Shown: in pieces, positions 14,426-22,278 of the stretch
How the letters are laid out: every line of letters starts with the position of its first letter
How positions within the stretch are numbered: position 1 is the stretch's first letter
From: Opitutia bacterium
GTDB taxonomy: Bacteria; Verrucomicrobiota; Verrucomicrobiia; Opitutales; Opitutaceae
Length of the DNA stretch: 64,000 bases
Assembly (NCBI GenBank): GCA_947453695.1
Contig: CANGHW010000013.1
Coordinates: 1 to 64,000 of the forward strand
Direction: 5' to 3'
Program-made: the position numbers and the translations under genes
The notes under the pieces: model-generated
Databases searched by the model: none
The model's input: only the letters and a program-made list of their open reading frames with translations
What the model was told of the DNA's origin: nothing

Positions 14426-16084
14426 TCAGTGCTGCTCTTTCTTCCGCCGCGCCCGCGTAAACGACAGCGATACGATCAACAGCACGGCGCCGAGCACGAG
14501 GAACGACACCACGCGGTTGCCCGGATCGCTCCGGCCGAGACTCACCACCACAAGGTAGATCGTCGTCAGACCGAGCGTGGCGTGGCCCATCCAGCGGTAT
14601 TTCTGATTCCGACCCCACACGCTCATGGCGTAGTAGCAGGCCGCCAGCCCCACCCACGTCAGCGCCGCGTAGCTCACCGGCACGAGGTGGTAGAGCGCGT
14701 AGGGCAGGACGAAAAACGCGCTCACCAGGTAGGCGTTGCGCATCAGCTCCGTTTTCAGATCGAGGCGGCTCTTCTGCCAATTGAGGATGCGGGCACTTAC
14801 CAGCGCGACCACGCCGAAGCCCACGCTGATGCCCGTCTCGCTCTTCGCCAGCACCACGTAGGCGAGCACCATGGCCACGTAGATGAAGAAGTTCGCCACC
14901 ACGATCAGCCGCGAGCGGAACCAGATCGCCGTCGCCACCACGAGCACGCTTTGCAGGGACAGCCACACAAACACCGCCGGCGCATCCGCGAGCTTCAAGA
15001 TCGCTATGCTGAGCGCCCCGTAACCGGTCATGGCGTAGAGAAAGGTTGCGCCCGGTGATTGCCACCGCAGCCAAAACGCCGCCGCCAATCCGAGGAACAC
15101 CACGAACGCCGCACCATGGTCGACCGCGAGGTTCGCCGGAAACGCTGCGAGCGTGTGCACCAGGAAAATCCCGTAGCCGAGCGCACAGTTGACCAACGCG
15201 TGCGCTGTCTCCCACGCGGCATCGTGCTCCTCGCTGCGCCGCAACCACGCTCCCGCGGCAAAAATCATCACGAGCATCAACTCGATCATTGGCGCCCACG
15301 AGGCGGTCTTCACAAAGTGCCACCCGCCCCCACGCAACATAGGGCCAAGCGCCCACGCCAGATAAGCCACGAACCCGCCCGCCACCACCGCCAGAGCCAA
15401 TGCCGGCCACTTGCCCTTCAAGCTCACCTGCGAGGCCCACGCCCCCAGGCCTACGAGCCCAGCCAGCGCCCACCACGCGGGCGTCACAAGGCTCACCGCC
15501 AGCGCGCCGAGGGCGAGCGCGAGGCCCGTCAGCCACGGTGAACGCCGGCGGTGTGCAATCACGAGATTGGCCGCCACCACGAGGGCGAGGATCAGGCGCG
15601 CCGCCCACGAATCGATATCAAGGAGCGCATTCGCCACCGGAAAACACAGCCGCAGCGCCGACCCAAAGAGCAATGCCATGGCCGCTCCACGCACGGCACT
15701 GGAGAGCACCACCAACGACCGCCGCCACCAATGCGACACCGCGAACAGCACCGCGACCATGCCCAGTCCTGCCAGCGGCGGCACCACCGGCGCCACTCCC
15801 ACCAACGGCAACGTGAGCAGCGAGGCTGCGCCGAGCGTGAGCACCGCGACACCCGCCAGTGCGAACCAGTTCTGACCGACCTCGAATTCCAATTCCTCTT
15901 CTGTCACCGCGGCTGCCGCCGCGAGCGGGGCCGGCTCAGGGGGAATCGGCGTCACGGCCGACAATGCGATCGGCGCGCTGCTGGCCACACCGGCAAGCGA
16001 GGTCTCCAACCGGGCCAAGCGCTGCTCTATCGCCGCGAGACGCGCGGCGAGATCAGACGGAATGGATGGTTGCGGGTCGGACAT
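14426..16084 (-). CDS. DUF2339 polytopic membrane protein
   Basis: A 552-residue protein. The first 40 residues are a coiled coil (LAARLAAIEQRLARLETSLA), then EEELEFEVGQNWFALAGVAVL opens a chain of some 14 or more hydrophobic helices to the C-terminus, which ends in the basic RARRKKEQH. A short N-terminal coil followed by 'G..W..~G~~~L~~G' and many helices is the DUF2339 pattern. Function of the family is unknown; it is proposed to be a transporter or envelope protein. The ATG at 16084 (MSDPQPSIPSD) is preferred to an upstream in-frame start at 16150. It is convergent with the cytochrome operon and shares no obvious role with it. Confidence 0.82.
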   Translation of the reverse strand: MSDPQPSIPSDLAARLAAIEQRLARLETSLAGVASSAPIALSAVTPIPPEPAPLAAAAAVTEEELEFEVGQNWFALAGVAVLTLGAASLLTLPLVGVAPVVPPLAGLGMVAVLFAVSHWWRRSLVVLSSAVRGAAMALLFGSALRLCFPVANALLDIDSWAARLILALVVAANLVIAHRRRSPWLTGLALALGALAVSLVTPAWWALAGLVGLGAWASQVSLKGKWPALALAVVAGGFVAYLAWALGPMLRGGGWHFVKTASWAPMIELMLVMIFAAGAWLRRSEEHDAAWETAHALVNCALGYGIFLVHTLAAFPANLAVDHGAAFVVFLGLAAAFWLRWQSPGATFLYAMTGYGALSIAILKLADAPAVFVWLSLQSVLVVATAIWFRSRLIVVANFFIYVAMVLAYVVLAKSETGISVGFGVVALVSARILNWQKSRLDLKTELMRNAYLVSAFFVLPYALYHLVPVSYAALTWVGLAACYYAMSVWGRNQKYRWMGHATLGLTTIYLVVVSLGRSDPGNRVVSFLVLGAVLLIVSLSFTRARRKKEQH

Positions 16085-16237
16085 TGCGCAGGGGTGAGGC
16101 GCCACCAGCGCAAGCCAGCGCCGGTAGTTGTCACCCCCACTATCCTCCAATCATCCACCGGCAGCTAACGGCCTATTGGCCGATGCTGCGCATCTCTTGC
16201 CACGCGGACCGGGCCGACCGCGCGCTTTTTGTCGGGA

Positions 16238-16783
16238 CTACTTCGCCGCGAGCGCGGTTTCGATCGCGCGGGTGAGTTCCGCGCTGTCGGGCTCCACACC
16301 GGAATCGTAACGCGCGATCACTTGGCCGTCGCGGCCGACGAGAAACTTGCCGAAGTTCCACTTGATGTCGCCGGGCACGGGCGAGCCTTTGCCGGCCAGC
16401 ACCACGTAGAGCGGGTGGCGCTTCGACCCGTTGACGTCGATCTTGTCGAACAACGGGAACGTCACGCGGAAGGTCGTGGAGCAAAACTGTTTGATCTCTG
16501 CATTCGAGCCCGGCTCCTGGCCGCCAAACTGGTTGCAGGGGAAGCCCAGCACGGTGAGCCCTTTCGCCTGATACTTCTCAAACACGCGCTGGAGCCCGGT
16601 GTATTGCGGCGTGTAGCCGCACTCAGAGGCGACGTTGACGATGAGCAGCACCTTGCCGCGGTAGGCGTCGAGTTTCACGGCCTTGCCGTCGATGTCGTTC
16701 ACTGTGATGTCGTGGACGGAGGCGGCGGAGAGCGAGGGCATGACCAAGGCAAGGGAGGCGACGAGCAGGAGCAGGCGTTTCAT
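16238..16783 (-). CDS. Glutathione peroxidase family thiol peroxidase, exported
   Basis: Reduces hydroperoxides using a peroxidatic Cys, usually recycled by thioredoxin in bacterial members. 181 residues with a signal peptide (MKRLLLLVASLALVMPSLSA). The GPx tetrad is present: C55 in VASECGYTPQY (a TGC codon, so Cys and not Sec), Gln in FPCNQFGGQEPG, and WNFGKFLV with the conserved Trp/Asn. The FPCNQF Cys is a candidate resolving or structural residue. Export to the periplasm is unusual enough to note. It is 19 bases downstream of the phosphoribosyltransferase gene on the same strand and may be cotranscribed with it. Confidence 0.93.
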   Translation of the reverse strand: MKRLLLLVASLALVMPSLSAASVHDITVNDIDGKAVKLDAYRGKVLLIVNVASECGYTPQYTGLQRVFEKYQAKGLTVLGFPCNQFGGQEPGSNAEIKQFCSTTFRVTFPLFDKIDVNGSKRHPLYVVLAGKGSPVPGDIKWNFGKFLVGRDGQVIARYDSGVEPDSAELTRAIETALAAK

Positions 16784-16802
16784 CGGTCGTTAGGGGAAAA
16801 GG

Positions 16803-17327
16803 TTAGCTTTTGGCGCTCGCCACGCGGCCGCTATCGCGGATCGGTTTCGAGAAACGGTAGTCGATATCCCAGGGGAAAAAGATCCACTTGTTCTGCTTAA
16901 ACTCCTTCACGCAGGTATCGACGAAGGGCCGCCCCGCGGGCTTGGCGTAGATCGTGGCGAAATGCGCCTTGGGAAGCATCTGGCGCACGTGCTGCGCGGT
17001 GCGACCGGTGTCGACGAGGTCGTCGATCAGGAGAAACCCTTCGCCGTCACCACTTACGCTGCCTTTAAGAACCTTGAGTCCGCTCTGCTCTTGCTCAGCG
17101 CCACCGCCGCCCGCCGCGCCGTAGCTGGAGATGCACACGGTATCAATGAGGCGAATCTCCAACTCCCGCGCCACCAGCGCGGCCGGGACGAGCCCGCCGC
17201 GGGTGATGGCGACGATGCCCTTCCACGTGCCAAGGTGATGGAGCTCCTGCGAAAGGAAGCGCGCATCGCGATGCAGCTCAGGCCAGGAAATGACGATCTC
17301 GTCGTCGTAACGGGAAGCAGTGCTCAT
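16803..17327 (-). CDS. gpt: Xanthine phosphoribosyltransferase
   Basis: Transfers phosphoribose from PRPP to xanthine or guanine (purine salvage), cytoplasmic. 174 residues. It follows E. coli Gpt closely: WKGIVAITRGGLVPAALVAR, DTVCISSYG, GDGEGFLLIDDLVDTGRTA (the PRPP-binding loop with the two Asp), PKAHFATIYAKPAGRPFVD, and a terminal WIFFPWDIDY where Gpt has a similar hydrophobic hood. A Gly-rich stretch AAGGGGAEQEQ replaces a shorter loop. It precedes the peroxidase gene. The assignment rests on motif identity through the whole length; hypoxanthine activity cannot be judged. Confidence 0.93.
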   Translation of the reverse strand: MSTASRYDDEIVISWPELHRDARFLSQELHHLGTWKGIVAITRGGLVPAALVARELEIRLIDTVCISSYGAAGGGGAEQEQSGLKVLKGSVSGDGEGFLLIDDLVDTGRTAQHVRQMLPKAHFATIYAKPAGRPFVDTCVKEFKQNKWIFFPWDIDYRFSKPIRDSGRVASAKS

Positions 17328-17374
17328 AGAGGGAGGAAAGGTTGGGGCGTGGCGGCGTCAATCGCCGGGAAAGC

Positions 17375-19885
17375 TCACTTCACCGAAAACCGAAACTCCG
17401 TCGTCTCACGCAGCGTTTCTCCCGGGCGGAGGACCGTGGTTGGGAAATGCGGGTGGTGGATGGAGTCGGGGTAGTGCTGGGTCTCGAAGCAGTAGAAGCC
17501 GAATTTCTCCGGCACGGGTTTGTCGCCGAGTGGGCTCGTGTAGAGCTGGAGGCCAGGTTGCGTGGTCCAGGTTTCCATCGTGCGTCCGGAGCGTGGATCG
17601 CGAACTCGGGCGGCGAAGGTCAGCGAGGCGTCGCCGGCGGGGCGGTTGACCACGAAGTTGTGGTCGTAGCGACGCGAGGCTGAGAGTTGCGCGGCGCGGG
17701 CGCCGAGGAGCGCAGGCGTGGAGAAGTCGAGCGGCGTGCCTTTCACCGGGGCGATCTCGCCAGTGGGAATCAGCGTGCCGTTCACCACCGTGTAGCGGTC
17801 GGCGTTGAAGGTGAGTTCGTGGTCGAGCACGTCGCCGCCGCCCGCGAGGTTGAAGTAGGCGTGGTTGGTGAGGTTGACGACGGTGGGTTTGTCGGTGGTC
17901 GCGGTGTAATCGAGGCGCAGGACATCGTCCGGCGTAAGGGTGTAACTCACGGTGGTGGTCAGCGTGCCGGGATAGCCTTCTTCGCCGTCCGGGCTCACGT
18001 AGGTGAGCGTGACGGCGGCCTCGCCAGCGGCGGTGGCGGGTGCGGCTTGCCAGACGACGCGGCTGAAATTCTTCAGGCCGCCGTGGAGGTGGTTCGGCTT
18101 GTTGTTGGCGGCGAGTTGATATTCCCGGCCGTCGAGCGTGAATTTCGCCCCCGCGATGCGGTTGGCCACACGGCCGAAGACCGCACCGGCCTGGCCGAAG
18201 CCGCGCGCGAAGCCCTGCTCGGAAGGGGCAATGGGGTTGACGACGCTCGCGAGTTTCCCGTCGCGATCCGGCACCTGCAGGTCGGCGAGGATGGCGCCCA
18301 CGGTGAGGACTTTGGCGCGCAGGCCGTGGCGGTTGGTGAGGGTAAAGGCTTCGACTTCCACGCCCTCGGGGGTCTGGCCAAAGACGGCCCGCGTGACGCC
18401 TGCGATGGGCTGCGCGCCGGGCGTGGCGGGGACGACGGTGTCATCGGGCAAAGGCACGATCCGCGCGATGCGGTAAGGGCCGTCGAAGAGCACGTAGAGC
18501 AGGCCGTCGGGGCCGGTGACGACGTGGCGCACGCGGCCGTATTCGCGAAACAGCGTTTCCTGGTGCGTCACGCGGTCGCCATCGCTCTCGATCCGGCGGA
18601 TCTCCTGTCCGCCGAGGCCGGCGACGAGGAGGCTGTTTTTCCAGCGGGGAAACTTATCGCCGGTGAAATAGGAAATGCCCGAGGGCGCGAGCGAGGGCGT
18701 CCACGTCGCGAGGGGCGCATCCATGCCCGCCTGCGAGGCGGCGAATTTGCGGACCGAATCGGTGCCAGCGGACACGACTGGCCAGCCGTAGTTGTGACCG
18801 GCGGCGATCACGTTGATCTCATCACCGCCGGTCGGGCCGTGCTCCGTGGCCCACAGGCGACCGGTCACGGGATGATAGGCCATGCCCTGCACGTGGCGGT
18901 GGCCGTAGCTCCAGACAGAGCCAAGGGCGCCGGCGCGGTTTGCGAAGGGGTTGTCCGCCGGGATACGGCCATCGTCGAGGATGCGGTGGATCTTGCCCAG
19001 CGGGCTCGCGAGGTCCTGCGCATCCTCGGGCCGACCGCGATCGCCGAGCGTGAAGAAGAGATGGCCGCGGCCGTCGAACAGGAAGCGGCAGCCATAGTGC
19101 GAGGTGTCGCGCGGCGTGTAGTGCTTTTGCTCGGCGCGAAACAGCGTCTCCTGATCGGCCCACGCACCGTCGCGGATCCGCCCGCGGATCACCACCGTCA
19201 TCGAGGTCTGCGGTTCGGCGCCGCGCTCGACGTAGGCGAGGTAGACCCAGCCGTTTTTGGCGTAGTCGGGGTGCACCGCCACATCGAGTAGCCCGCCGTC
19301 CTGCCGTGCAAAAATCTCGGGCAGTCCGCCGATGGGAGTGGGGTCGAGTTTGCCGTTGGCGATCACCCTCAGTCGGCCGGGCCGCTCGGTCACGAGCAGT
19401 TTCCCATCAGGCAGAAACGCCAGTCCCCACGGGGCTTGCAAGCCGTCCACCCAGGTTTCCAGCCGAAAAACATGGCGCTCGCTGCGCACGATCAGCTCGG
19501 CGGGCGGCACGGGGAGCTTGATCTCACCGCGCCCATACGCCTCCGCTTGGCGATGGATGTAGCCGAGCATTCCCTGGATTTCCTCCTCGGTGAGCACGCC
19601 GCGAAACGCCGGCATGCCGGCTTCCGGCCAGCCATCGCGAATACTGCGCAGGACCTGTTCGTCACGTCCGCCGTGGATCCAATACCAATCGAGCAAATTG
19701 GGCGCAGGGATGCCGGTGAGGGTGGCTCCGTGGCACGTGCCGCACAGCTCGGCCACGATTTTTTCGGGCGGGCGTGGCGCCGCGGCAGGCTCGGCAGCGA
19801 CCAGCGCGGCACCGGCGAGGCCGAGGATTGCTAACAACGAAGATAACAACGAGAACGCGCGGAAGCGCAGCGGGGCTGAGGACAT
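17375..19885 (-). CDS. Cytochrome c - PQQ-type aldose dehydrogenase - aldose 1-epimerase fusion
   Basis: A single 836-residue frame with three enzymes. Signal peptide 1-31 (LLAILGLAGAALVAAEP); cytochrome c domain 38-115 with C48-G-T-C51-H52 and M91 in GMPAFRG; then a glucose/sorbosone dehydrogenase beta-propeller at about 135-480 (ETWVDGLQAPWGLAFLPDGK, H205 in VAVHPDYAKNG, YGHRHVQGMAYHP, EHGPTGGDEINV); then a mutarotase domain at about 505-836 with H675 in NLTNHAYFNL and E801 in CFETQHYPDS, the catalytic pair of GalM. The parts describe a periplasmic device in which a mutarotase supplies the right sugar anomer, the PQQ propeller oxidises it, and the built-in cytochrome takes the electrons. 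All catalytic residues I can place are intact. No PQQ synthesis genes are visible. The ATG at 19885 gives the signal peptide. Confidence 0.9.
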   Translation of the reverse strand: MSSAPLRFRAFSLLSSLLAILGLAGAALVAAEPAAAPRPPEKIVAELCGTCHGATLTGIPAPNLLDWYWIHGGRDEQVLRSIRDGWPEAGMPAFRGVLTEEEIQGMLGYIHRQAEAYGRGEIKLPVPPAELIVRSERHVFRLETWVDGLQAPWGLAFLPDGKLLVTERPGRLRVIANGKLDPTPIGGLPEIFARQDGGLLDVAVHPDYAKNGWVYLAYVERGAEPQTSMTVVIRGRIRDGAWADQETLFRAEQKHYTPRDTSHYGCRFLFDGRGHLFFTLGDRGRPEDAQDLASPLGKIHRILDDGRIPADNPFANRAGALGSVWSYGHRHVQGMAYHPVTGRLWATEHGPTGGDEINVIAAGHNYGWPVVSAGTDSVRKFAASQAGMDAPLATWTPSLAPSGISYFTGDKFPRWKNSLLVAGLGGQEIRRIESDGDRVTHQETLFREYGRVRHVVTGPDGLLYVLFDGPYRIARIVPLPDDTVVPATPGAQPIAGVTRAVFGQTPEGVEVEAFTLTNRHGLRAKVLTVGAILADLQVPDRDGKLASVVNPIAPSEQGFARGFGQAGAVFGRVANRIAGAKFTLDGREYQLAANNKPNHLHGGLKNFSRVVWQAAPATAAGEAAVTLTYVSPDGEEGYPGTLTTTVSYTLTPDDVLRLDYTATTDKPTVVNLTNHAYFNLAGGGDVLDHELTFNADRYTVVNGTLIPTGEIAPVKGTPLDFSTPALLGARAAQLSASRRYDHNFVVNRPAGDASLTFAARVRDPRSGRTMETWTTQPGLQLYTSPLGDKPVPEKFGFYCFETQHYPDSIHHPHFPTTVLRPGETLRETTEFRFSVK

Positions 19886-19926
19886 GGGGTCGGATAAAAG
19901 CGGAGAAAGGAAAACGGTGGCAGCGG

Positions 19927-20730
19927 TCACGCCGTTGGTTTTTCCAAGAGATACGAGCGATACGAAACCTCGCCACGTTCCAGCGCGGCATAAATCCGCG
20001 AGCCGCGGATGCCGGCGAAATCGCGCCCGAGGCTGTGCATCCACTGCGGCAAGTGGCGCACGATCAGCGCAACCGAACGCTCGGAGTTGCGGTCCATGCC
20101 GCGCAGCACCTCGGCGTTGATCACCCGACTGGCCCGCGTGACGAGCGGTGCCGCTGCCAGCGCGGCCTCCCACTCGGCGATGCCCGGCGCGAACCGGAAA
20201 TCCGCGTAGTGCAGCAAACCACCGGGCCGCAGAACGCGGGCAACCTCCGCGAGAAACTGCGGAAAATGCGGGTAGCAGTGCGACGCCTCGACGTTCACCA
20301 CCGCGTCGAACGTCGCGTCGCGAAACGGCAGGTCCTCCGCATCGCCCTGCACAAAGGCCAGGCCCTCGACGCGGTGCCGCTGCCGGCAAAAGGCGATGCC
20401 CGTCGGGTTCAGGTCGAGTCCGGTGTAGCGCGCGGGCCGCAGCGTGCGCTTGATCCACGAGGCGCCCCCGCCGTGCCCGCAGCTCACCTCGAGCACTTCC
20501 TTGCCGCGCAGGTCGGCTTGGGTCGCAACGTGATGGTAGAGCTGGATGCACGCGCGGTTCGGTTCATCGGCAGTCTCGAGCGACAGCGCCCGCGGCGGGT
20601 TTTCCTCAAACGCGTAGTTGAGAAACAAGACCTCCTCCGCGCGCAGGCGGCGCGTCAGAAACGGATACCAGAGCCGCCAGATGGCGCGCCGCACGGTCGT
20701 GGACGCGAGGAGGTGATCAATGACGGGCAT
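19927..20730 (-). CDS. SAM-dependent methyltransferase
   Basis: A 267-residue class I methyltransferase. SAM motif I is VLEVSCGHGGGASWIKR, acidic loop YTGLDLNPTGIAFCRQRH, motif II GDAEDLPFRDATFDAVVNVE, followed by SHCYPHFPQFLAEVARVLRPGG. The spacing and the N-terminal block FLNYAFEENPP resemble phthiotriol/phenolphthiotriol and related lipid or polyketide O-methyltransferases, but the substrate cannot be read. The ATG at 20730 is chosen from the start of the conserved N-terminus. It is 41 bases upstream of the cytochrome-dehydrogenase fusion on the same strand, so the two may be cotranscribed, and divergent from the DUF1801 gene. Confidence 0.88.
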   Translation of the reverse strand: MPVIDHLLASTTVRRAIWRLWYPFLTRRLRAEEVLFLNYAFEENPPRALSLETADEPNRACIQLYHHVATQADLRGKEVLEVSCGHGGGASWIKRTLRPARYTGLDLNPTGIAFCRQRHRVEGLAFVQGDAEDLPFRDATFDAVVNVEASHCYPHFPQFLAEVARVLRPGGLLHYADFRFAPGIAEWEAALAAAPLVTRASRVINAEVLRGMDRNSERSVALIVRHLPQWMHSLGRDFAGIRGSRIYAALERGEVSYRSYLLEKPTA

Positions 20731-20814
20731 GGCTCGGTGTGAGGTATCCGACGCCGCGTGTCCGCAGCAAAAATCGCGCTGGCCCAGCCTCGCCCCCCCG
20801 CCTAAACCAGCGCC

Positions 20815-21423
20815 ATGCCGACGAAGCCCGACCCCCGCATCGACGCCTACATCGCGAAGTCCGCCCCCTTCGCCCAGCCGATCCTCACCCACCTCCGCGC
20901 CCTCGTCCACCGCGCCTGCCCGGAAGCCACCGAGACCATCAAGTGGAGCATGCCGTTTTTCGAACATCACGGACTCCTCTGCAGCATGGCCGCGTTCAAG
21001 GCCCACTGCGCGTTCGGCTTCCACCATCAGGAAATGGACCGGCTGCTCGCCGACGACGGAGCCAAGGGCGAAGACGCCATGGGCAGCCTCGGCCGCCTCG
21101 GCGTGCTCACCGACCTGCCGAGCGACGCCACGCTGGTCCGCTACATCCGCCAGGCGGCGAAACTCAACGAATCCGGCACCGCACGCCGGCCCGCGAAGAA
21201 AGCGAAACCCGCCCTCGCCGACCCGGCCGATCTCGTCGCGGCCCTGAAGAAGAACGCCGCTGCCCACGCGACGTGGACGAAGTTTCCACCGGGTCACCGC
21301 CGCGAATACATTGAGTGGATCACCGAGGCGAAACGCTCCGAGACCCGCGCTACCCGCCTCGCAACGACGCTCGAGTGGCTCGCTGAGGGCAAACAACGGA
21401 ACTGGAAATACCAGAACTGCTAG
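20815..21423 (+). CDS. DUF1801 / YdeI-OmpD-associated family protein
   Basis: A 202-residue cytoplasmic protein. Residues 8-115 form a DUF1801 (YdhG-like) domain: ILTHLRALVHRACPEATETI, IKWSMPFFEHHG, AAFKAHCAFGFHH, and GRLGVLTDLPSD. The C-terminal part (about 135-202) is the OmdA/YdeI-type helix block with FPPGHRREYIEWITEAKRSE and TRLATTLEWLAEGK. This pairing is common in YdeI-like proteins linked to iron or stress phenotypes, but the biochemical role is unknown. It stands alone, divergent from the methyltransferase and convergent with the DUF2911 gene. Confidence 0.9.
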   Translation: MPTKPDPRIDAYIAKSAPFAQPILTHLRALVHRACPEATETIKWSMPFFEHHGLLCSMAAFKAHCAFGFHHQEMDRLLADDGAKGEDAMGSLGRLGVLTDLPSDATLVRYIRQAAKLNESGTARRPAKKAKPALADPADLVAALKKNAAAHATWTKFPPGHRREYIEWITEAKRSETRATRLATTLEWLAEGKQRNWKYQNC

Positions 21424-21464
21424 CGCGCCGCGTCCTCACGCCTCCACCCGGTCCGCGCCACGCA

Positions 21465-21495
21465 GAAAATAAAAAAGCCCGGCCGAAGCCGGGCT
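21465..21495 (-). terminator. Rho-independent terminator of the DUF2911 gene
   Basis: Stem GCCCGGC (21477-21483) / GCCGGGC (21488-21494), loop CGAA on the plus strand, i.e. a stable UUCG tetraloop in the minus-strand RNA, followed by TTTTTTATTTTC. It is a textbook terminator 40 bases past the stop at 21538. Confidence 0.93.
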
Positions 21496-21537
21496 CGCGC
21501 ACTCATCCGCAAAATTTTCAGCGGGGTTGGCTACTGA

Positions 21538-22119
21538 TTACTTCTTGATCGAGACGGGCACGGAGAACGCCGTGTTGGCCCACGAGATCTTCAACGTGGC
21601 CTCGCCCTCGGCGCCCTTGACGATCGCGATCGTGAGCTGTTCGACGGCCTGCTCGATCGCTTCCTTCTTCAGTTCCACGCGGGCGACATCCTTGGTCTCG
21701 TCGACCGGGATGCCCCACTTGCCGATGTTGGAGCTGATCGCGAGTTTCGAGGCGCCCGTGGCAGAGGGCACGATGTAGAGCGTGTAGGCGCCGGGCTGGA
21801 TCGTGGCGTCGCCGATCTGCAGCGCGCTCTGCGTAAGGAGCAGCGTGGCCTCGTCCGCACCGAGGCGATCACCCTTGTCCCACTTTACGAGTTCGCCCCA
21901 GACCGTGCGGCCCTTCGCGTAAGGACGGCCATAGGTGATCGTGATGCGGGTATTGGTGCCGCGGGCTCCGAGCACCGCGCCGATGGTCTCGTGCGGGCTG
22001 GCGCGACCGCCGGCTTTCGTGGCGGCCTTGGCTTTGGGAGCAGCCTCTTGGGCGGAGAGCGGCGAAAGCACGCCGAGGGCGAGCGTCGCGAGGAGGAGGG
22101 CGGAGGTGAATTTACGCAT
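21538..22119 (-). CDS. DUF2911 exported protein
   Basis: A 193-residue protein with a signal peptide (KFTSALLLATLALGVLSPLSA). The DUF2911 core is recognisable: SPHETIGAVLG, ITITYGRPYAKGRTVWGELV, WDKGDRLGADEATLLLTQ, ATIQPGAYTLYIVPSA, and KLAISSNIGKWGIPVDETKD. The family is frequent in Verrucomicrobiota and Bacteroidota, and its molecular function is unknown; a beta-sandwich is expected. A linker of Ala/Lys (EAAPKAKAATKAGG) follows the signal peptide. It is transcribed alone, divergent from the protease at 22279, and ends in a strong terminator. Confidence 0.92.
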   Translation of the reverse strand: MRKFTSALLLATLALGVLSPLSAQEAAPKAKAATKAGGRASPHETIGAVLGARGTNTRITITYGRPYAKGRTVWGELVKWDKGDRLGADEATLLLTQSALQIGDATIQPGAYTLYIVPSATGASKLAISSNIGKWGIPVDETKDVARVELKKEAIEQAVEQLTIAIVKGAEGEATLKISWANTAFSVPVSIKK

Positions 22120-22278
22120 GGTGGGATCGGGGGTGAGGACTCGGTTGGGTTGACCGGCGGCACGCGCAAACTGCTCGCGTCGCGGGATGGACAATCGCTC
22201 CGACACTGTGAACCGGCTCCCACGCGGCGAGAAAAACTTTCTGGCGTTATCGGTAGGTTGCGCTTCGTTTCCGCGACC

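Noticed and set aside
16238-16783. Possible selenocysteine at the glutathione peroxidase active site
   Set aside because: The codon at residue 55 is TGC (Cys), so no recoding is needed.
17687-19291. A 534-codon plus-strand frame inside the fusion gene
   Set aside because: Antisense to the dehydrogenase/mutarotase frame, whose catalytic motifs are clear.
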